Program-made: the position numbers and the translations under genes
Shown: one piece after another, positions 27,146 through 36,372 of the stretch
Layout: each line of letters opens with the position of its first letter
Numbering within the stretch: position 1 is the stretch's first letter
Notes under the pieces: model-generated
The model's input: only the letters and a program-made list of their open reading frames with translations
The model's database searches: none
Told to the model about the DNA's origin: nothing
DNA from: Rhodovulum sp.
GTDB taxonomy: Bacteria > Pseudomonadota > Alphaproteobacteria > Rhodobacterales > Rhodobacteraceae
Length of the DNA stretch: 50,061 nucleotides
Assembly (NCBI GenBank): GCA_020637615.1
Contig: JACKKC010000021.1
Span: 1-50,061 of the forward strand
Direction of reading: 5' to 3'

Positions 27146-27910
27146 TCAGACGAATTGTTCGCGGATCAGCCGCTCCTCCAGCCCGTGGCCCGGATCGAAG
27201 AGCAGCCGGTGGGCGATCGCCGGCTCGCTCGCGACGACGATATGGATCACGTCGCGCACCTCCGCGCTGTCGGCCGCCGCCGCCACCGGACGCTTCTCCG
27301 GCTCGCGCACCTCGAAGGTGACATGCGCCTCCTTGGGCAGGAGCGCCCCGCGCCAGCGCCGCGGCCGGAAGGCCGACATCGGCGTCAAGGCCAGCACCTC
27401 CGCGCCGATGGGCAGGATCGGGCCATGGGCGGAATAATTGTAGGCGGTCGAGCCCGCCGGCGTCGCCAGAAGCGCGCCGTCGGCCACCAGTTCGGCCATG
27501 CGCTCGCGGCCGTCCACGAGGATGCGCAGCTTCGCCGCCTGCGGCCCGGCGCGGATCAGCGAGATCTCGTTGATCGCCAGCGCCTCCACGACCGCGCCGT
27601 CCGCCCGTGTCGCGCGCATCCGCAGCGGGTTGATCACCGCCGACTCGGCCGCGCCCAGCCGCTCCACCAGCCCCTCCTCGGCATATTCGTTCATCAGGAA
27701 GCCGACGGTGCCGCGGTTCATGCCATAGACCGGCAGCCCGTTCTTGTCAGTGCCGTGCAGGGTCTGGAGCATCAGCCCGTCGCCGCCCAGCACCACGATC
27801 ACCTCGGCTTCGCCGAGCGGGGCCTGGCCGTGGCGGCGGACCAGCCGAGCCATCGCCTCCTGGGCGAGCGCGACCGGGCTCGCCACGAAATGGATCTTCT
27901 CCAGGCCCAC
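27146..27910 (-). CDS. nadK: NAD kinase
   Basis: This 254-residue cytosolic enzyme makes NADP from NAD. It has the GGDG motif in VIVVLGGDGLMLQTLH, YGMNRGTVGFLMN, the NE of INEISLIRA, and the substrate-binding TPAGSTAYNYSAHGPILP. Length is typical of short alphaproteobacterial NadK. The start is GTG at 27910, with no in-frame ATG nearby. It is divergent from glyA across 184 bp. Possible use of polyphosphate as phosphate donor has been described for some NAD kinases, but nothing here indicates it. Confidence 0.94.
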   Translation of the reverse strand: MGLEKIHFVASPVALAQEAMARLVRRHGQAPLGEAEVIVVLGGDGLMLQTLHGTDKNGLPVYGMNRGTVGFLMNEYAEEGLVERLGAAESAVINPLRMRATRADGAVVEALAINEISLIRAGPQAAKLRILVDGRERMAELVADGALLATPAGSTAYNYSAHGPILPIGAEVLALTPMSAFRPRRWRGALLPKEAHVTFEVREPEKRPVAAAADSAEVRDVIHIVVASEPAIAHRLLFDPGHGLEERLIREQFV

Positions 27911-28094
27911 GTCCCGATCCCGTCCCGATCCCGCGCCGCTGCGGCTCGCCCGCCAGTCTCGCGCGCGTCCCGCGCGAACTCAAGCCCGGCGGGCCGGATC
28001 GTTGCGCGATGTGTCGCTTTCCGGGGTTCCGCGCCTGTGCCATTCGCGCTATCAGGCGGCGCAGCGACGGCCCCGAGCAGAGGATCTCCGCACC

Positions 28095-29390
28095 GTGAAC
28101 GACACCCGCCCCGAGCCCGGCTTCTTCTCCGAGGATCTCGCCTCCCGCGACCCGGAGCTCCAGGCTGCCATCACCGGCGAGCTGACTCGCCAGCGCGACG
28201 AGATCGAGCTGATCGCCTCGGAAAACATCGTCAGCCGTGCCGTGCTCGAGGCCCAGGGCTCGGTGATGACCAACAAATATGCCGAAGGCTATCCGGGCCG
28301 GCGCTACTATGGCGGCTGCCAGTTCGCCGACGTGGCCGAGAACCTCGCCATCGAGCGGGTCTGCCGCCTCTTCGGCACCGCCTTCGCCAACGTCCAGCCG
28401 CATTCCGGCAGCCAGGCCAACCAGGCGGTGTTCATGGCGCTGATGGCGCCCGGCGACACCTTCCTCGCCATGGATCTCTCAGCCGGCGGCCATCTCACCC
28501 ACGGGGCGAGGCCGAACGTCTCGGGCAAATGGTTCAACGCGGTGCATTACGGCGTGCGGCGCCAGGACCAGGCCATCGACTACGACCAGGTCGCCGAACT
28601 GGCCGAGCGCCACCGCCCGAAGCTCATCATCGCCGGCGGCTCGGCGATCCCGCGCCGGATCGATTTCGCCCGTTTCCGCGAGATCGCCGACAGCGTGGGC
28701 GCCTATCTCCAGGTCGACATGGCCCATATCGCGGGGCTCGTCGCGGGCGGCCAGCATCCGAGCCCCTTCCCGCACGCCCATGTGGCCACCTCGACCACCC
28801 ACAAGACCCTGCGCGGCCCGCGCGGCGGGCTGATCCTGACCAACGACGCTGAGCTCGCGAAGAAGTTCAATTCCGCGATCTTCCCTGGGCTCCAGGGCGG
28901 ACCGCTGATGCATGTCATCGCCGCCAAGGCGGTGACCTTCGGCGAGGCGCTGCGCCCCGAATTCGCCGAATATCAGGCCCGCGTGGTCGCCAATGCCGCG
29001 ACGCTGGCCGAGACGCTGCTCAGGGGCGGCCTCGACATCGTCACCGGCGGGACCGACACGCATCTGATGCTGGTCGACCTCCGTCCCAAGCGCGTGACCG
29101 GCGCCGAGACCGAGAAGGCGCTCGGCCGCGCCCACATCACCTGCAACAAGAACGGCATTCCCTTCGATCCGGAGAAGCCGACGGTCACCTCCGGCATCCG
29201 CCTCGGCACGCCGGCGGGCACCACCCGGGGCTTCGGCGGCGCCGAGTTCCGCGAGATCGGCGAGCTGATCGTGGAGGTCATCGACGGCCTCGCCGCCCAC
29301 GGCCCCGAGGGCAATGCCGCGACCGAAACCGCCGTCAAGGCCCGCGCCATGGCCCTCTGCCGTCGCTTCCCGATCTACCCCGGCCTCTGA
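28095..29390 (+). CDS. glyA: Serine hydroxymethyltransferase
   Basis: This 431-residue PLP enzyme interconverts serine and glycine and loads tetrahydrofolate with one-carbon units. It shows ELIASENIVSRAVLEAQGS, NKYAEGYPGRRYYGG, the PLP lysine K237 in STTHKTLRGPRGG and HLMLVDLR. The GTG at 28095 with AGAGGA upstream gives the standard N-terminus; the longer frame upstream is shadow sequence. Strong hairpins follow its stop, so it is probably a single-gene transcript. Confidence 0.96.
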   Translation: MNDTRPEPGFFSEDLASRDPELQAAITGELTRQRDEIELIASENIVSRAVLEAQGSVMTNKYAEGYPGRRYYGGCQFADVAENLAIERVCRLFGTAFANVQPHSGSQANQAVFMALMAPGDTFLAMDLSAGGHLTHGARPNVSGKWFNAVHYGVRRQDQAIDYDQVAELAERHRPKLIIAGGSAIPRRIDFARFREIADSVGAYLQVDMAHIAGLVAGGQHPSPFPHAHVATSTTHKTLRGPRGGLILTNDAELAKKFNSAIFPGLQGGPLMHVIAAKAVTFGEALRPEFAEYQARVVANAATLAETLLRGGLDIVTGGTDTHLMLVDLRPKRVTGAETEKALGRAHITCNKNGIPFDPEKPTVTSGIRLGTPAGTTRGFGGAEFREIGELIVEVIDGLAAHGPEGNAATETAVKARAMALCRRFPIYPGL

Positions 29391-29444
29391 TCCCGGCTCG
29401 CCAGGGCTTTCATTCAGGCAGAAACCCTATCGGGCAGAACGGGG

Positions 29445-29466
29445 CCCCATGCCAACAGGCATGGGG
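29445..29466 (+). terminator. Hairpin downstream of glyA
   Basis: The stem CCCCATGCC/GGCATGGGG has 9 perfect pairs and an AACA tetraloop, 55 bp after the glyA stop. No T-run follows. A second strong stem CGCGGCGC/GCGCCGCG lies at 29502-29519. These probably end or stabilise the glyA transcript. Confidence 0.45.
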
Positions 29467-29584
29467 GAACACCACGACCCGGCCAAAGGGCCGGTCCGCT
29501 TCGCGGCGCTTGCGCCGCGCGGCAATTCGCGCGAGGCATGGGATGCGGCCCTCGGCGCGACGGGCCGCCCGAGGGAGCACCGCC

Positions 29585-30436
29585 ATGACCCATCCCGCCC
29601 TGCAATCGGAGGCCACTGCTGTCGTCACCGGCGGCGCGGCGGGCATCGGACTGGCTGCCGCGCTGCGCTTCGCACAGGCTGGGCTCAACGTGGTGATCGC
29701 CGATCTCGGGCCCGAGCGGCTTGCGCAAGCGGCGGACCGCATCGCGGAAGCCTCGCCGCGCGGCGCCCCGGCGGTGATGGCGGTCGAGGCGAGCGTCGCG
29801 CGCGCCGAGGATCTCGACCGGCTTGAGACGGCGGTCGCCGATCGCTTCGGCGGCACCGACGTGCTGATGAACAACGCCGGCATCCAGCCCGGCAGCGCGA
29901 TCTTCGGCCCGGTGGAGAACTGGGAGCGGGCCTTCGCCGTGAACCTCTGGGGCGTGATCCACGGCAGCCGCGCCTTCCTGCCCGGCATGATCGCCCGCGG
30001 GCGGCCCGGCCTGGTGATCAACACCGGCTCGAAACAGGGCATCACCACACCCCCGGGCGATCCCGCTTACAACCTCACCAAGGCCGGGGTGAAGGCCTTT
30101 ACCGAGGCGCTGGCCCATGAGCTGCGCAACACGCCCGGCTGCGCAGTCACCGCGCATCTGCTGATCCCCGGCTTCGTCTTCACCGAGCTCACCCGTGGCG
30201 ACCGCGGCGAGAAGCCCGCCGGCGCCTGGACGCCCGAGCAGACCGTCGATTTCATGCTGGCGCGTCTCGAGGCGGGGGATTTCTACATCCTCTGCCCCGA
30301 CAACGACGTGCCGCGCAGCCTCGACGAGAAGCGCATCGCCTGGGCCGCCGGCGACATCATCGAGAACCGCCCGGCGCTTTCTCGCTGGCACTCCGACTGG
30401 GCGGAGGCCTTCGCCGCCTTTGTCGCGAAGCCCTGA
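29585..30436 (+). CDS. Short-chain dehydrogenase/reductase
   Basis: This 283-residue classical SDR shows TGGAAGIG at residues 15-22 (cofactor loop), NNAG, and the YxxxK pair in AYNLTKAG. Upstream of it, NTGSKQG supplies the expected active-site serine. It oxidises or reduces a carbonyl/alcohol with NAD(P). The ATG at 29585 was chosen as it precedes the first beta-strand directly. An 88-bp gap separates it from the next dehydrogenase on the same strand. Substrate unknown. Confidence 0.88.
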   Translation: MTHPALQSEATAVVTGGAAGIGLAAALRFAQAGLNVVIADLGPERLAQAADRIAEASPRGAPAVMAVEASVARAEDLDRLETAVADRFGGTDVLMNNAGIQPGSAIFGPVENWERAFAVNLWGVIHGSRAFLPGMIARGRPGLVINTGSKQGITTPPGDPAYNLTKAGVKAFTEALAHELRNTPGCAVTAHLLIPGFVFTELTRGDRGEKPAGAWTPEQTVDFMLARLEAGDFYILCPDNDVPRSLDEKRIAWAAGDIIENRPALSRWHSDWAEAFAAFVAKP

Positions 30437-30524
30437 GCGCCGGTCGCAGGCGCCGCGCCCCGGTTCCGGGTGGACCGGCCGCGGATTTCCCCGGATGATT
30501 GCCGGCAAAAGGGGAGGACGGCTC

Positions 30525-31421
30525 ATGACTAGGGAGACCATCGGATTCGTCGGCGCGGGGCTCATGGGCCATGGGATCGCCGCAAACATCCTGAAGGGCG
30601 GCTACGATCTCGCCGTCATCGCCCATCGCAGCCGCGACCAGGTCGAGGACTTGGTCGGCCGCGGCGCCGTCGAGGCGGCGGACCTCGCCGAACTGGGCGC
30701 GCGCGCCAGCATGATCTTTCTCTGCCTGCCGGGCTCGCCGCAGGTGGAGGCCACGGTCGAGGGCCTGCTCGGCGGGCTGAAGGCGGGTGCGGTGGTCGTG
30801 GATTGCTCCACCGCCGACCCGGTCTCGACCCAGGCCCTGGCGGCGCGGCTGGCGGCGCGCGGCATCGCCATGGCCGACGCGCCGCTCGGCGGCACGCCGG
30901 TCCAGGCCGAGTCGGGCGAGCTTTCGGCGATGGTCGGGGCCGACGAGGCGACCTTCGCGCGCATCCGCCCCGTGATCGAGACCTGGGCGGCGACCATCCG
31001 GCATGTCGGCGGCCCGGGCGACGGGCACCGCATGAAGCTGCTCAACAATTTCCTCTCGCTCGGCTATGCCGCGATCTATGCCGAGGCGCTCGCCCTCGGC
31101 GCCAAGGTCGGCCTCGACCCCAGGCGCTTCGACAGCGTGATCCGCGGCAGCCGCATGGATTGCGGCTTCTACCAGACCTTCATGGGCTACATCGTCGAGG
31201 GCAACCGCGAGGCGCACAAGTTCACCCTGAGCAACGCGCTGAAGGACCTGAAATATCTCGAGAGCATGGCCAATGCCGCAGGCGTCGCGAACCCGCTCGG
31301 CAATGCCGCCAAGAACAGCTTCGCCATGGCCCATGCGACCGGCGGCGACGGGCCGGAGGATTACGTGCCGCATCTGGTGAGCTTCGTCGGGCGGCAGAAC
31401 GGCATCACGCTCGAACCCTGA
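30525..31421 (+). CDS. NAD(P)-dependent beta-hydroxyacid dehydrogenase
   Basis: This 298-residue enzyme of the 3-hydroxyisobutyrate/tartronate-semialdehyde family shows the Rossmann loop GFVGAGLMGHGIAANIL, the substrate segment DAPLGGTPVQAESGEL and the catalytic lysine in MKLLNNFLSLG. It oxidises a beta-hydroxyacid or reduces the corresponding semialdehyde. GGGGAGG precedes the ATG at 30525. With the SDR upstream it could form a two-step route, but the substrate cannot be fixed from sequence. Confidence 0.87.
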   Translation: MTRETIGFVGAGLMGHGIAANILKGGYDLAVIAHRSRDQVEDLVGRGAVEAADLAELGARASMIFLCLPGSPQVEATVEGLLGGLKAGAVVVDCSTADPVSTQALAARLAARGIAMADAPLGGTPVQAESGELSAMVGADEATFARIRPVIETWAATIRHVGGPGDGHRMKLLNNFLSLGYAAIYAEALALGAKVGLDPRRFDSVIRGSRMDCGFYQTFMGYIVEGNREAHKFTLSNALKDLKYLESMANAAGVANPLGNAAKNSFAMAHATGGDGPEDYVPHLVSFVGRQNGITLEP

Positions 31422-31430
31422 GCCGCCGCT

Positions 31431-31787
31431 TCAGCCGTAGCGGTTGGCGCCCTCGCTACCATTCTGGATGTAGAACCAAAGCAGCACGAGCAGCCCGATC
31501 ACCGGCACGAGGCCGAGCAGCACCCACCAGCCGGTGCGGTCGGTGTCGTGGAGCCGCCGCACGGTCACCGCGAGGTTCGGTAGGACGATCGCGAGCGCCA
31601 GCAGCGTCGAGACCGGCTTGTAGCCCTGCTCCACTGCGGCCGGCAGGAGCAGCCCGTCGAGAAGCCCCGCGGCCAGCATCGCGATCAGCGCCGCCAGCGC
31701 CCACCACCAGAACTCCGACCGCGCGGCGCGCCCCGAAAAGGTGGCATAGTTCGAGAGCACGCTGAGCACGGCCTCCTGCAACGTCAT
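31431..31787 (-). CDS. DUF805 membrane protein
   Basis: This 118-residue protein has three to four membrane helices and the DUF805 marks FSGRAARSEFWWW and VRRLHDTDRTGWW. The family is widespread and uncharacterised. AAAGGAG stands close before the ATG at 31787. It converges with the dehydrogenase ending at 31421 and is monocistronic as far as can be seen. Confidence 0.88.
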   Translation of the reverse strand: MTLQEAVLSVLSNYATFSGRAARSEFWWWALAALIAMLAAGLLDGLLLPAAVEQGYKPVSTLLALAIVLPNLAVTVRRLHDTDRTGWWVLLGLVPVIGLLVLLWFYIQNGSEGANRYG

Positions 31788-32088
31788 GGGGCAGCGCTCC
31801 TTTTATTATGCCGGGACGCCGCGAGTCTCTCCGGCCCGGCGGATCGCGTCAAGGCGCCTGCGCGGCGGATTTCACGCGGGCTTCCGGCGGCTTTTGCGCC
31901 GCTTTCACGGAGGGATGACGCGGCCAGCCTAGCTTTCCCCCCATGCGGTGGCCCCCCGAGGGGTCCGCACGAGGCGCCGAAACGCACAGACCGCGTGGCG
32001 CCCCTGAATTCCGTGCCTCCCATGCTTGCCGGCCCCAGGGCCGATCATCAACCCGCATCGAGAGATGCCGACGAAGAAGGAAGTCGAA
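31788..32088. other. Divergent intergenic region
   Basis: About 300 bp between the DUF805 gene and the secreted repeat protein. On the minus strand, CATAAT lies just upstream of the DUF805 ribosome-binding site. I see no gene, repeat or convincing operator here. Confidence 0.4.
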
Positions 32089-32607
32089 ATGAAACGCAGT
32101 GCTTTCGCAACCTCGCTCGCCGCCGCCTTCCTGCTGGGCCTCGCCCCCACGATCGCGCCAGCGCAGTCGCAGCTCGCCACCGGCGCCGGCCTCACCGCCG
32201 CCGAGGCGAGCGGCATGAGCCTCACCGAAATCTACGTCGCCAAGATCAACCGCGAATCCGGGCGCGACCAGCAGCAGCGCGTATTCGAGAGAGCCGACCC
32301 GGTCATGGTGGATCCCGGCCGGCACGCCCAGCTCATCCGCGCCGCCGGCCTGACACGCGCGGAGGCCGAGGGGCTGAGCCTCGCCGAGATCGCGGCGATC
32401 AAGGCCAGCCGCAACGCCCCGCGCGACGAACGCGTGGTGGTGATGATCGGCCGGTCGCTGCCGGCGACCGACACCGCCGCCTACAGTCAGCTCGTCGCCG
32501 GATCGGGCCTGACCCCGGTCGAGGCGAGCGGGCTTACGCTGAACGACCTCTACGTGATGAAGATCAACCGCGAGAGCCGCCGGGACGACCGCCAGTCCTT
32601 CGACTGA
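32089..32607 (+). CDS. Secreted protein with three internal repeats
   Basis: This 172-residue protein has a signal peptide (about residues 1-25, cleavage near APA-QS). After it come three copies of an about 32-residue unit at roughly 29-60, 82-113 and 135-166, of the form GLTxxEAxGLSLxEIYVxKINRESRRD. Copies 1 and 3 are closest (both have KINRES); copy 2 is more diverged. The unit is predicted helical with a conserved Glu-Ala and a basic end. I do not recognise the family. AAGGAAG precedes the ATG at 32089. The product is probably periplasmic. Confidence 0.75.
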   Translation: MKRSAFATSLAAAFLLGLAPTIAPAQSQLATGAGLTAAEASGMSLTEIYVAKINRESGRDQQQRVFERADPVMVDPGRHAQLIRAAGLTRAEAEGLSLAEIAAIKASRNAPRDERVVVMIGRSLPATDTAAYSQLVAGSGLTPVEASGLTLNDLYVMKINRESRRDDRQSFD

Positions 32608-32635
32608 CGGCGATCCCGCTGCCGGGCAGTGCAAA

Positions 32636-32659
32636 CCGTGGCCCCTCCGGGGGCCACGG
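32636..32659. terminator. Hairpin between convergent genes
   Basis: A 10-bp perfect stem CCGTGGCCCC/GGGGCCACGG with a TCCG tetraloop sits between the stop of the secreted repeat protein (32607) and the stop of phaC (32666). It can serve both directions; there is no T-run. Confidence 0.5.
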
Positions 32660-32665
32660 CCGCCT

Positions 32666-34480
32666 TCAGCGCTTGTCGAAGCGCAGCTTCACATAGGCCC
32701 CCGGGGCGGGCTCGATCACCCCGAGCGTCGCCCCCGGCTCGCGCGCCTTGATGCGCCGGCCCGAGCGTTTTACAAGCCAGGCATCCCAGTCGGGCCACCA
32801 GCTTCCCGCCGTCTCCTCGGCACCGGCGAGCCAGTCCTCCAGCGTCGGCTGCGTCAGGTCGGGGTTCGTCCAGAACTGGTACTTGCCCAGCGCCGGCGGG
32901 TTCACCACCCCGGCGATATGCCCCGAGCCGGCGAGAATGAAGCGCACGTCTGCCTTGGTCATCGCCCGCGCCCCGCGATAGACCGAATGCGCCGGCGCGA
33001 TGTGATCCTCCCTGGTCGCCACGTGATAGACCGGCAGAGAGATGTCGCCGAGGCTGACGGGCTCGCCGCGCACCTCGAACTTGCCCTTTATCAGGGCGTT
33101 TTGGACGTAGAACTGGTCGAGATAGCGCTTGTGCACCTTCGCAGGCATCGCCGTCGAATCCGCGTTCCAGTAGAGAAGGTCGAAGGGGAACGGGTCCTTG
33201 CCCAACATGTAGTTGTTGACCATGTAGCCCCAGATCAGGTCGTTGGCGCGCAGCATGTTGAAGGCATCGGCCATCTTGCTGGCTGGCATGTAGCCCTGAT
33301 CCATCTCCTCCTCGACGACGCCCAGGATCTGCTCGTCGATCATCACCTGCAATTCGCCGGCATCCTCGAAATCGAGCTGGCCGGTGAAGAAGGTCGCCGA
33401 GGCGATGCGCTTCTCGTTGTGCCGGCTCATCCAGGCGAGCATGCTCCCGGAGAGCGTGCCGCCGATGCAATAGGAGGCGAGATGCAGGCTCTTCTGGCCG
33501 GTCTCCTCGAGCGCCTTGTCGATGGCCGCCGAGGCGCCCTCGAACATGTAGCTCTCCCAGGTCTCGCCGGCGTTGCGCTCGTCGGGATTGACCCAGGAGA
33601 TCATGAAGACGGTATGGCCCTGCTCGACCAGCCACTTGACCATGCTCTTCCTCGGATTGAGATCGAGCACGTAGTACTTGTTGATCCAGGGCGGCACGAA
33701 GAGCACCGGCTTGGAATAAACCGTCTCGGTCAGCGGCGAATACTGGATCAACTGGCAGATGCGGTTCTGCCAGATCACCGCGCCGGGGCTGACCGCCATG
33801 TTCCGCCCGACCTCGAAGGCGTCCATGTCGGTCTGCCGGATCAGGAGCTTGCCCTTGCCGCGTTCGAGGTCGGCGAGCATCATCTTCAGCCCGCGCACCA
33901 GGTTGTCGCCCTTCTCGGCGGCGGTGGCCTCAAGCACTTCCGGATTCAGCGCGAAGAAATTCGCCGGGTTCATCGCCTCGACGAATTGCCGCGTGTAGAA
34001 GGTCGCCTTCCTGCGGTCCTTGGGATCCATGTCGCCAACCGAGGCCACGGTGTCCTGGATCCAGCCCGAGGTCAGCAGGTAGGATTGCTTGAGATAGTCG
34101 AAGACCGCGTTCTCCGACCATTCGCGATGCGCGAAGCGCTTGTCGGCCGGCTTCATGTGCGGAAGGTTGGGCGCGGGCGTGTCCTTCGCCCCCATCCATT
34201 TGAGCATCGAGGCTTGCCAGAGCGCAGTCTGCTGAGCCCAGAACTCCAGCGTCTTGTCTGCGAGCTCCTTGGGATTGTCGAGCATGGTGCGATAGAGCTC
34301 GGTGAAGGCAGGCCAGGTATGCATCGGATCGGCGTGCTTGGGCGGCCCATCCTCGAGCTGCGCGGCGAGGAAGCGCTGCCAGATCTGCGACGAGATGTCG
34401 ACGACCTCGGCCATGTTGTGGGCCATGTGCTGGCCCTGCTCGGCCAGGCTCTTCTCTTCGCTCGTGGTTTCGTCGTTCAA
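32666..34480 (-). CDS. phaC: Class I poly(3-hydroxyalkanoate) synthase
   Basis: This 604-residue class I PhaC polymerises 3-hydroxyacyl-CoA into PHA granules. The N-terminal domain (about 1-250) precedes an alpha/beta-hydrolase domain with the probable triad Cys338 (in ASYCIGGTL), Asp492 (TREDHIAP) and His521 (GSGHIAGVVNPP); the W in PPWINKYYVLDLNP is also conserved. The lipase-like box reads S-Y-C-I-G instead of G-x-C-x-G. The start is TTG at 34480 with an excellent GGGGAGGGAACA before it; an ATG at 34426 is the alternative. No phasin, phaR or phaZ is adjacent. Confidence 0.93.
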   Translation of the reverse strand: MNDETTSEEKSLAEQGQHMAHNMAEVVDISSQIWQRFLAAQLEDGPPKHADPMHTWPAFTELYRTMLDNPKELADKTLEFWAQQTALWQASMLKWMGAKDTPAPNLPHMKPADKRFAHREWSENAVFDYLKQSYLLTSGWIQDTVASVGDMDPKDRRKATFYTRQFVEAMNPANFFALNPEVLEATAAEKGDNLVRGLKMMLADLERGKGKLLIRQTDMDAFEVGRNMAVSPGAVIWQNRICQLIQYSPLTETVYSKPVLFVPPWINKYYVLDLNPRKSMVKWLVEQGHTVFMISWVNPDERNAGETWESYMFEGASAAIDKALEETGQKSLHLASYCIGGTLSGSMLAWMSRHNEKRIASATFFTGQLDFEDAGELQVMIDEQILGVVEEEMDQGYMPASKMADAFNMLRANDLIWGYMVNNYMLGKDPFPFDLLYWNADSTAMPAKVHKRYLDQFYVQNALIKGKFEVRGEPVSLGDISLPVYHVATREDHIAPAHSVYRGARAMTKADVRFILAGSGHIAGVVNPPALGKYQFWTNPDLTQPTLEDWLAGAEETAGSWWPDWDAWLVKRSGRRIKAREPGATLGVIEPAPGAYVKLRFDKR

Positions 34481-34734
34481 TGTTCCCTCCCCAGGGATGG
34501 CCCGGATGCGCAAGTCTATCGCCGGCCAATGCCGCGCGCCACCGGTTAATCCCCGGGCGGCGGGCGCGGGATCCGCTGCCGCCCGGTCCACTCCGGCCGG
34601 CATGGCGTGCAACGGCCATGTCGCCGACACCGACCGCCTCCCGACGCGGCCCGGCCGCTTGCCGCCGGAAACCCGACCGGCTAGCAAGGGCGGGCCGCCC
34701 GCCGTGCGCCACACGCCCGACCCCGAGGAATTTC

Positions 34735-35061
34735 ATGCCGTCCAGGCCGCTCCGCCCGGTCCTCGCCACCGTCCTGGCGCTCGCCGCCGGCGCAGGCGGC
34801 TGCGCGCCGCCCGAAGCGGCATATTCCCCCTCCGAGGCCGTGCGCGACGCCCCGCCACCGGAGCTGGTGCCCAATGCCCGCTTCGGCGAGGCCTTCGAGA
34901 GCGGCGGCGGCGAGGCGGAAGATCTCGAAGCCGGCGCCGAGGAACTCGCGGCCCGCGCTGCCGCGCTCCAGGCCCGCGCCGGAGCGCTTTCCGCGCCGGT
35001 GATCGAGCCCGACGAACGCGCACGCCTCGAAGCCGCCGCTGCGGCGGAGCCCGGCCGATGA
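34735..35061 (+). CDS. Small putative lipoprotein
   Basis: This 108-residue protein begins with a basic start and hydrophobic stretch ending AGAGGC-APP, a plausible lipoprotein signal with Cys at about 23. The rest is a Glu/Ala-rich segment likely to be helical (AEDLEAGAEELAARAAALQ). GAGG lies before the ATG at 34735, and the stop overlaps the exporter start (ATGA). It may be translated with the exporter; no function is recognised. Confidence 0.65.
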   Translation: MPSRPLRPVLATVLALAAGAGGCAPPEAAYSPSEAVRDAPPPELVPNARFGEAFESGGGEAEDLEAGAEELAARAAALQARAGALSAPVIEPDERARLEAAAAAEPGR

Positions 35062-36242
35062 CGCCAGGATTCGTCCGGACCGCCATCGTGCTCGGCCTGC
35101 TCGGCGCGGTCGGCCCCTTCGCCATCGACATGTACCTGCCGGCCATGCCGACCATCGCCGCCGATCTCGGCGCCAGCATCGGCGCGACCCAGATGACGCT
35201 GATGGTCTATTTCGTCGCCTTCGGGGTCTGCCAGCTCGTCTACGGCCCGGTCTCGGACATGGTGGGGCGGCGCGGGCCGCTCTTCTTCGGGCTCACGCTC
35301 TTCGTGCTCGCCTCGGTGGGCTGCGTGCTCGCGCCCTCCATCGGCGCGCTGATCTTCTTTCGCGCAACACAGGGCATCGGCGGCTCGGCGGTCATGGTCA
35401 TTCCCCGCGCCATCATCCGAGACCGCTACCGCGGCATCGAGGCGACCCGGATGATGGCGCTGGTGATGCTCGTCATCAGCATCGGGCCGATGCTCGCGCC
35501 CCTACTCGGCAGCGGGCTGATCCTGCTCTGGGGCTGGCGCGCGGTCTTCGTGGCGATCGGCGCGACGGCCGTGGTCGCCCTCGCCCTGGTCTGGAAGGTC
35601 CTGCCCGAGACCCACACCCCCGAGCGCCGCAGGGTCGTGAGCCTCGCGGACATGGGCCGGGGCTTCCGCACCCTGCTTACCGATCCGACCTTCCTCGGCC
35701 TGACCGCCATCGGCGGCCTCGGCATGGCGAGCTTCTTCTCCTTCCTCTCCAGCTCCTCCTTCCTCTACATCGGGCATTTCGGCCTCAGCCCCACCGGCTT
35801 CAGCCTCGCCTTTTCCTTCAACGCCATCGGCTTCTTCACCGCCTCGCAATTCGCCGCCCGACTCGGGGCGATCCACGGCATCCCGGCGGTGATCCGCGCG
35901 GCCGTTGCGGGCTATGCCGGCTTTGCGCTCGTCCATGTGGCGATCGTGCTGGCCGGCGTCGACAGCCTGCCGGTGCTCATGGCGATGCTGTTTCTCACCT
36001 TCGCCAATCTGGGCCTCGTCATCCCCACGGCGATGATCCTGGCACTCGAGGAGCACGGGCCCATCGCCGGCATCGCCTCCGCGCTCGGCGGCACGCTCCA
36101 GATGGTGCTCGGCGCGGTGATGATCGCGCTGACCAGCGCGGTCTTCGACGGCACCGCGCTGCCGATGGTGCTGATCATCGCGGGCTGCGCCTGCATCGCC
36201 TTCGTGCTGTCCCGCCGGACCCTGCCCGCGGCAAGGGCCTGA
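35058..36242 (+). CDS. Bcr/CflA-family MFS drug exporter
   Basis: This 394-residue protein has twelve membrane helices. The first-helix region GPFAIDMYLPAMPTIAADLG is the Bcr/CflA signature, and the MFS loop between helices 2 and 3 reads GPVSDMVGRRGPL. Family members export drugs, sulfonamides or dipeptides by proton antiport. The ATG at 35058 overlaps the lipoprotein stop by four bases. A weak hairpin (36245-36277, arms GCCTCGAT/ATCGAGGC) follows the stop. Substrate unknown. Confidence 0.9.
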   Translation: MTPGFVRTAIVLGLLGAVGPFAIDMYLPAMPTIAADLGASIGATQMTLMVYFVAFGVCQLVYGPVSDMVGRRGPLFFGLTLFVLASVGCVLAPSIGALIFFRATQGIGGSAVMVIPRAIIRDRYRGIEATRMMALVMLVISIGPMLAPLLGSGLILLWGWRAVFVAIGATAVVALALVWKVLPETHTPERRRVVSLADMGRGFRTLLTDPTFLGLTAIGGLGMASFFSFLSSSSFLYIGHFGLSPTGFSLAFSFNAIGFFTASQFAARLGAIHGIPAVIRAAVAGYAGFALVHVAIVLAGVDSLPVLMAMLFLTFANLGLVIPTAMILALEEHGPIAGIASALGGTLQMVLGAVMIALTSAVFDGTALPMVLIIAGCACIAFVLSRRTLPAARA

Positions 36243-36244
36243 GC

Positions 36245-36277
36245 GCCTCGATCGGCGACCGCCCGCCGCATCGAGGC
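36245..36277 (+). terminator. Weak hairpin after the MFS gene
   Basis: Arms GCCTCGAT and ATCGAGGC are 8-bp perfect with a 17-nt loop, starting three bases after the stop. There is no T-run, so termination is only possible. Confidence 0.25.
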
Positions 36278-36372
36278 CGCGAGACTGGACAGAGGGCCAC
36301 GGGACCATTACCTGCCACACAGGCGCATGCGCGCGCGTGCCGCCGCGGGGCCGGAAACGAGTATTCGGGACG

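Noticed and set aside
28022..28094. Possible riboswitch in the glyA leader
   Set aside because: No glycine- or folate-type conserved core could be recognised in the short leader.
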